DNA from: UBA4660 sp034408895
Lineage (GTDB): Bacteria; Bacteroidota; Bacteroidia; Flavobacteriales_D; Sanyastnellaceae
Reading direction: 5' to 3'
Assembly: GCA_034408895.1 (NCBI GenBank)
Contig: JAWXCI010000047.1
Span: 1-56,029, forward strand
DNA: 56,029 nucleotides
The notes beneath the pieces were generated by a model. The model was not told where the DNA came from and made no database searches. It saw only the letters and a list, made by a program, of their open reading frames with translations. Shown in pieces: positions 53,615-56,029 of this stretch. Position 1 is the stretch's first letter, and each line of letters starts with the position of its first letter. The translations under genes were made by a program, and so were the position numbers.

Positions 53615-54160
53615 TTACTTATTCCCTTTGTTGAGATCTTGACTACCAGTCCTGCTTTCCTTTTCTTTTGATCCTGAATCACTCGAATTTTTTGTGGCTG
53701 TTGTTTCTTCATCATCAGACATTTCTTCGGAGCCTTCAGAGGAACTACCTGATTTGCCTTGTGTTGATGATGAACCCTGGCGATCCTGACCCTGTGAACC
53801 ATCGCGGCCACCTTGTGAAGAACCAGAACCCTGGCTGCCTTGCGAACCTTCGCGACCGCCTTGAGTAGAACCAGAACCTTGGCTGCCTTGCGAACCTTCG
53901 CGGCCACCTTGTGAAGAACCGGAACCTTGGCTGCCTTGCGAACCTTCGCGACCGCCTTGTGTAGAACCGGAACCTTGGCTGCCTTGCGAACCTTCGCGAC
54001 CGCCTTGTGTAGAACCGGAACCCTGACGGTCATGGTCGCCTTGTCCTGATGTAGGATTGTTAGGATCTGTACTTTTTTTGCTGTAATCCTGCGATGTGGA
54101 TTGACTTGTTTTGCCACCGGACTTATCCTGGTTGCGTTGATCATTTTGATTTTCTTTCAT
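53615..54160 (-). CDS. Gly/Ser/Gln-rich protein with 16-residue repeats
   Basis: 181-aa hydrophilic, probably disordered protein. The middle consists of about five copies of GSGSTQGGREGSQGSQ (a 48-bp DNA repeat), flanked by polar ends (KENQNDQRNQDKSGG at the start, ETTATKNSSDSGSKEKES at the end). No signal or hydrophobic helix. Composition and repeats recall GsiB/KGG-type stress proteins of Bacteroidota, but the KGG motif itself is absent. A second long frame across the same DNA (Val/Lys/Ala-rich, ending at 53557) runs through the terminator and is taken as a shadow. A conserved box lies 70 bp upstream. Confidence 0.72.
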   Translation of the reverse strand: MKENQNDQRNQDKSGGKTSQSTSQDYSKKSTDPNNPTSGQGDHDRQGSGSTQGGREGSQGSQGSGSTQGGREGSQGSQGSGSSQGGREGSQGSQGSGSTQGGREGSQGSQGSGSSQGGRDGSQGQDRQGSSSTQGKSGSSSEGSEEMSDDEETTATKNSSDSGSKEKESRTGSQDLNKGNK

Positions 54161-54230
54161 TTTTAGGTGAATTTAGTTTCGTAACTTAATTGTTACAGCG
54201 GCAAACATCCGTGTACATAATTGGGTTCGC

Positions 54231-54267
54231 ATTACATTGTTCCATTGAAAGTTTGCATCTTTCACAC
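54231..54267 (-). promoter_or_regulatory. 37-bp conserved box, copy 7 (upstream of repeat protein)
   Basis: Read on the minus strand: GTGTGA, TGCAAA from position 11, TGTAAT at 32-37. It ends 70 bp before 54160. Confidence 0.72.
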
Positions 54268-54394
54268 GTTTTAGTTAACCGATGGGAAACCGAGTGCCAC
54301 ACACACTGATGACTGAGGCAAGGAAAGCAACAAAAAGTTTCAGGCAAGATTTCCGACAAAATATTTTTAATGATGGGTGGGTATAAATTGCTTT

Positions 54395-54817
54395 CTAGTC
54401 ATGGTTGGATATCGCAACCTCATTGTGTGGGCGCAACGAATTAAATTCTTCACGAACTTGAATCATAGCCTGGGAGCGAGTTAACTGATTTTGCTCACAA
54501 TGGTTTTCCAAACTTAATTGTTCAAAAAGTAAATTGTATAACTCTGGATGGTTTCCAAACTTTTTTAGTGAGAAACCACTTTTTACCCAGCCTCTTTCGA
54601 GGTGTCAATGTGCCGTTTGGATAAGCAATCTGATGAGGGCGACACAAACCGATGCCTGTTTGCCCAATAATATTTCCTTCCTAAGCAATTTTTGGAAGGT
54701 ACGTGTCATAATTTCTTCTGCAACTTCACGGTCAGGCGATATTTCGAGAGCAATGCCATATAACCTAGAACCATACTTGTCGTAAAGCTGTTCGACTTGA
54801 TAAGTTGCGTTCGTCAT
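54395..54817 (-). pseudogene. Sigma-70 region-2-like gene interrupted by an in-frame TGA
   Basis: From the ATG at 54817 the frame reads VEQLYDKYGSRLYGIALEIS and REVAEEIMTRTFQKLLRKEI, which resembles region 2 of ECF-type sigma factors, and continues to LIRLLIQTAH, where a TGA (54605-54607) stops it at 70 codons. The same frame then runs on without any other stop for 69 codons (HLERGWVKSGFSLKKFGNHP ... REEFNSLRP) to a TAG at 54395-54397, giving a coherent product of about 140 residues. A single base change thus seems to have broken the gene, or the stop is a sequencing error. A typical DNA-binding region 4 is not evident, so it may be a sigma-like regulator of a different kind. Confidence 0.65.
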
Positions 54818-54903
54818 TCTTTTTTATCGCTGGGAGTTGTTTGATAAAGTAATAACGCACATCAATGATATTCAACAATAATATAACCTTGTCCTGAAAT
54901 AAT

Positions 54904-54939
54904 AAACCATCAAGGTTGTGTAACCAACCTTGATGGTTT
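54904..54939 (-). terminator. Terminator after dockerin-like gene
   Basis: AAACCATCAAGGTTG (54904-54918) pairs perfectly over 15 bp with CAACCTTGATGGTTT (54925-54939), 6-nt loop. It lies 18 bp past the stop of the gene that enters from the right edge. The following T content on the minus strand is moderate (TTATTATTT). Confidence 0.85.
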
Positions 54940-54957
54940 TACTGTTTCTAAAAACGC

Positions 54958-56029
54958 TTATGGGCAGGAATTACCCCAAAAGCCTATGAAAACAAGCAAA
55001 TCCGTTGCGTTCACAAAGCTATCATTGTTCATATCGGTAGCAGAGCAATTTCCACCGATACAACCGTAATGTGAACTGAAATGCAGTAGATCTTGAACGT
55101 TCACATGCTGGTCATTGTTAAAATCGCCAGAGCAGGATGGTGATGGTGTTGGGAGAGGTTCTGTTCCACCAATTGTGATTATTTGTTCCTCCACCGTTAC
55201 ATTACCACAAACATCAGTAGCAGTCCACGTATTTATAATGGTGGATTCAGGACAACCGCCTGTGCCTTCGGTGCACTCATGTTCAAATGCAAGATCGCTG
55301 CCTCCACTTACTTGCGTATTGATGCCTTGCGATGAGTCTATGAAAGTGCCTGAATAAGTAGTCCATCCACCACTGCCAAAAGCAGCCGTCAGGTTATTCG
55401 CAGCCTGGCCAAGTTGGTAACCATAATAGAGATTAGATGGCGCATGTTCCAGGTTGAGCACAGAACCTTCGTAGTCGCCAAAACCTACCAGAACTGATGT
55501 GTTGCTGATGATGTAATAGGTCCAGTTGAGATAATTGTTTCCGGCAAAATTCCAGTCATCCTTGTAACTAGTGGGCCATGCCTGATTTGACCAGGAATTC
55601 CAGTCCATGCCATTAATCAAATCCAGTGTAAGGTAGAAACCTCCGTTTGGATTTGAGCTGCTATTGAGAGTGGCGGTAATTTGGGCAGTTGAGCCATCAA
55701 CTGTTTCAGGGCCTGTAATTAATTGTCCTTCCTGAAGAGTGAAATAAACTTGGCTACCCATAAATTCAAGAAGGGTTAATGACCACTCTGGTGCAAGCAT
55801 TTGGGGTGGCAATAGAAAACATTCATTACCGGAAGGGAATCCTTCCACAATTGTTTGGTTGAACACCAAACTTACATCTGAACAATTATCTGTAGCATAC
55901 ACATCATCGGGCAATGGTGGTACGGCATCATTGCATTCCAGGTCAATAGATGCAGGAACGTTGTGGATTACGGGTGGTTCATTGTCCACAATAGTAATAG
56001 TTTGGGTTGCAACGGTAACATTTCCGCAA
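54958..56029 (-). CDS. Large secreted protein, C-terminal part, HYR-like and dockerin-like domains (cut by window edge)
   Basis: The frame is open from the right edge of the window, so the N-terminus is missing. Visible from N to C: a repeat end CGNVTVATQTITIVDNEPPV and ECNDAVPPLPDDVYATDNCS, which is the pattern of HYR/immunoglobulin-like repeats in surface proteins; a globular middle domain rich in Trp, Tyr and Asn (about 200 residues, unrecognised); a second VCGNVTVEEQIITIGG repeat end; and a C-terminal pair of calcium-loop units DFNNDQHVNVQDLLHF and DMNNDSFVNATDLLVF, dockerin/EF-hand-like. Many cysteines point to disulfides outside the cell. No T9SS sorting domain is at this end. Confidence 0.8.
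   Translation of the reverse strand, partial: CGNVTVATQTITIVDNEPPVIHNVPASIDLECNDAVPPLPDDVYATDNCSDVSLVFNQTIVEGFPSGNECFLLPPQMLAPEWSLTLLEFMGSQVYFTLQEGQLITGPETVDGSTAQITATLNSSSNPNGGFYLTLDLINGMDWNSWSNQAWPTSYKDDWNFAGNNYLNWTYYIISNTSVLVGFGDYEGSVLNLEHAPSNLYYGYQLGQAANNLTAAFGSGGWTTYSGTFIDSSQGINTQVSGGSDLAFEHECTEGTGGCPESTIINTWTATDVCGNVTVEEQIITIGGTEPLPTPSPSCSGDFNNDQHVNVQDLLHFSSHYGCIGGNCSATDMNNDSFVNATDLLVFIGFWGNSCP

Noticed and set aside
53557..54144. Long Val/Lys/Ala-rich open frame overlapping the Gly/Ser/Gln repeat gene
   Set aside because: It exists only because the 48-bp repeat is free of stops in two frames; it runs through the strong terminator at 53575-53598 and has no own start context.
54605..54607. 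TGA read as selenocysteine in the sigma-like gene
   Set aside because: No SECIS-like hairpin was seen and the position does not correspond to a catalytic cysteine; a nonsense change is simpler.

Overview
The window is chromosomal DNA of a member of the Bacteroidota. The evidence is a secreted protein with a type IX secretion (T9SS) C-terminal sorting domain, a PorT-like barrel, Bacteroidota-type M16 peptidase pairs, CotH-family surface proteins, an almost complete lack of Shine-Dalgarno sequences, and many small Bacteroidota stress proteins. The order or genus cannot be set from sequence reading alone. No rRNA, tRNA, CRISPR array, insertion sequence or prophage was recognised.

The first 26.5 kb is mostly conserved housekeeping DNA. 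It holds an active/inactive M16 peptidase pair, a PorT-like barrel, ftsE and a glycosyltransferase, then cinA-rpmB, a T9SS cargo with Asp-boxes, cdsA-psd (phospholipid synthesis), ftsH, rsfS, birA, dnaK and mscL. A tightly overlapping operon of one RND/MMPL exporter and two CotH-like proteins follows, then DUF547, DUF423 and a crotonase. Strong hairpin terminators separate many of these units.

From 26.5 kb to 54.8 kb the window becomes an accessory, stress-like region. It has a PepSY-like secreted protein, an alpha/beta hydrolase, a DUF2383 four-helix protein, a broken ABM monooxygenase, a KatE-type catalase next to a FAD/Rieske oxidoreductase, and two disordered hydrophilic proteins. It also has an envelope lipid-transport block (AsmA-like, YihY, BamA-like, MlaD-MlaF-MlaE, DUF748), a giant hybrid histidine kinase with a response regulator, an AraC-type regulator, and a run of small membrane/stress proteins (AI-2E, holin-like, YtxH, lmo0937, DUF892). 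A sigma-70-like gene broken by an in-frame TGA and a secreted dockerin-like protein cut by the window edge close it.

The most interesting signal is non-coding. A rigid 37-bp box, (G/C)TGTGA-N4-TGYAA-N16-TGYAAC, occurs upstream of at least seven genes scattered through the accessory region (plus one weak copy). It always points toward the gene and always ends 61-102 bp before the start codon. It ties together otherwise unrelated genes (PepSY-like, DUF2383, disordered proteins, DUF748, AraC regulator, DUF892) as a probable regulon. Its spacing (9 bp and 21 bp between half-sites) fits an AraC-type regulator, and the window's own AraC gene carries the box.
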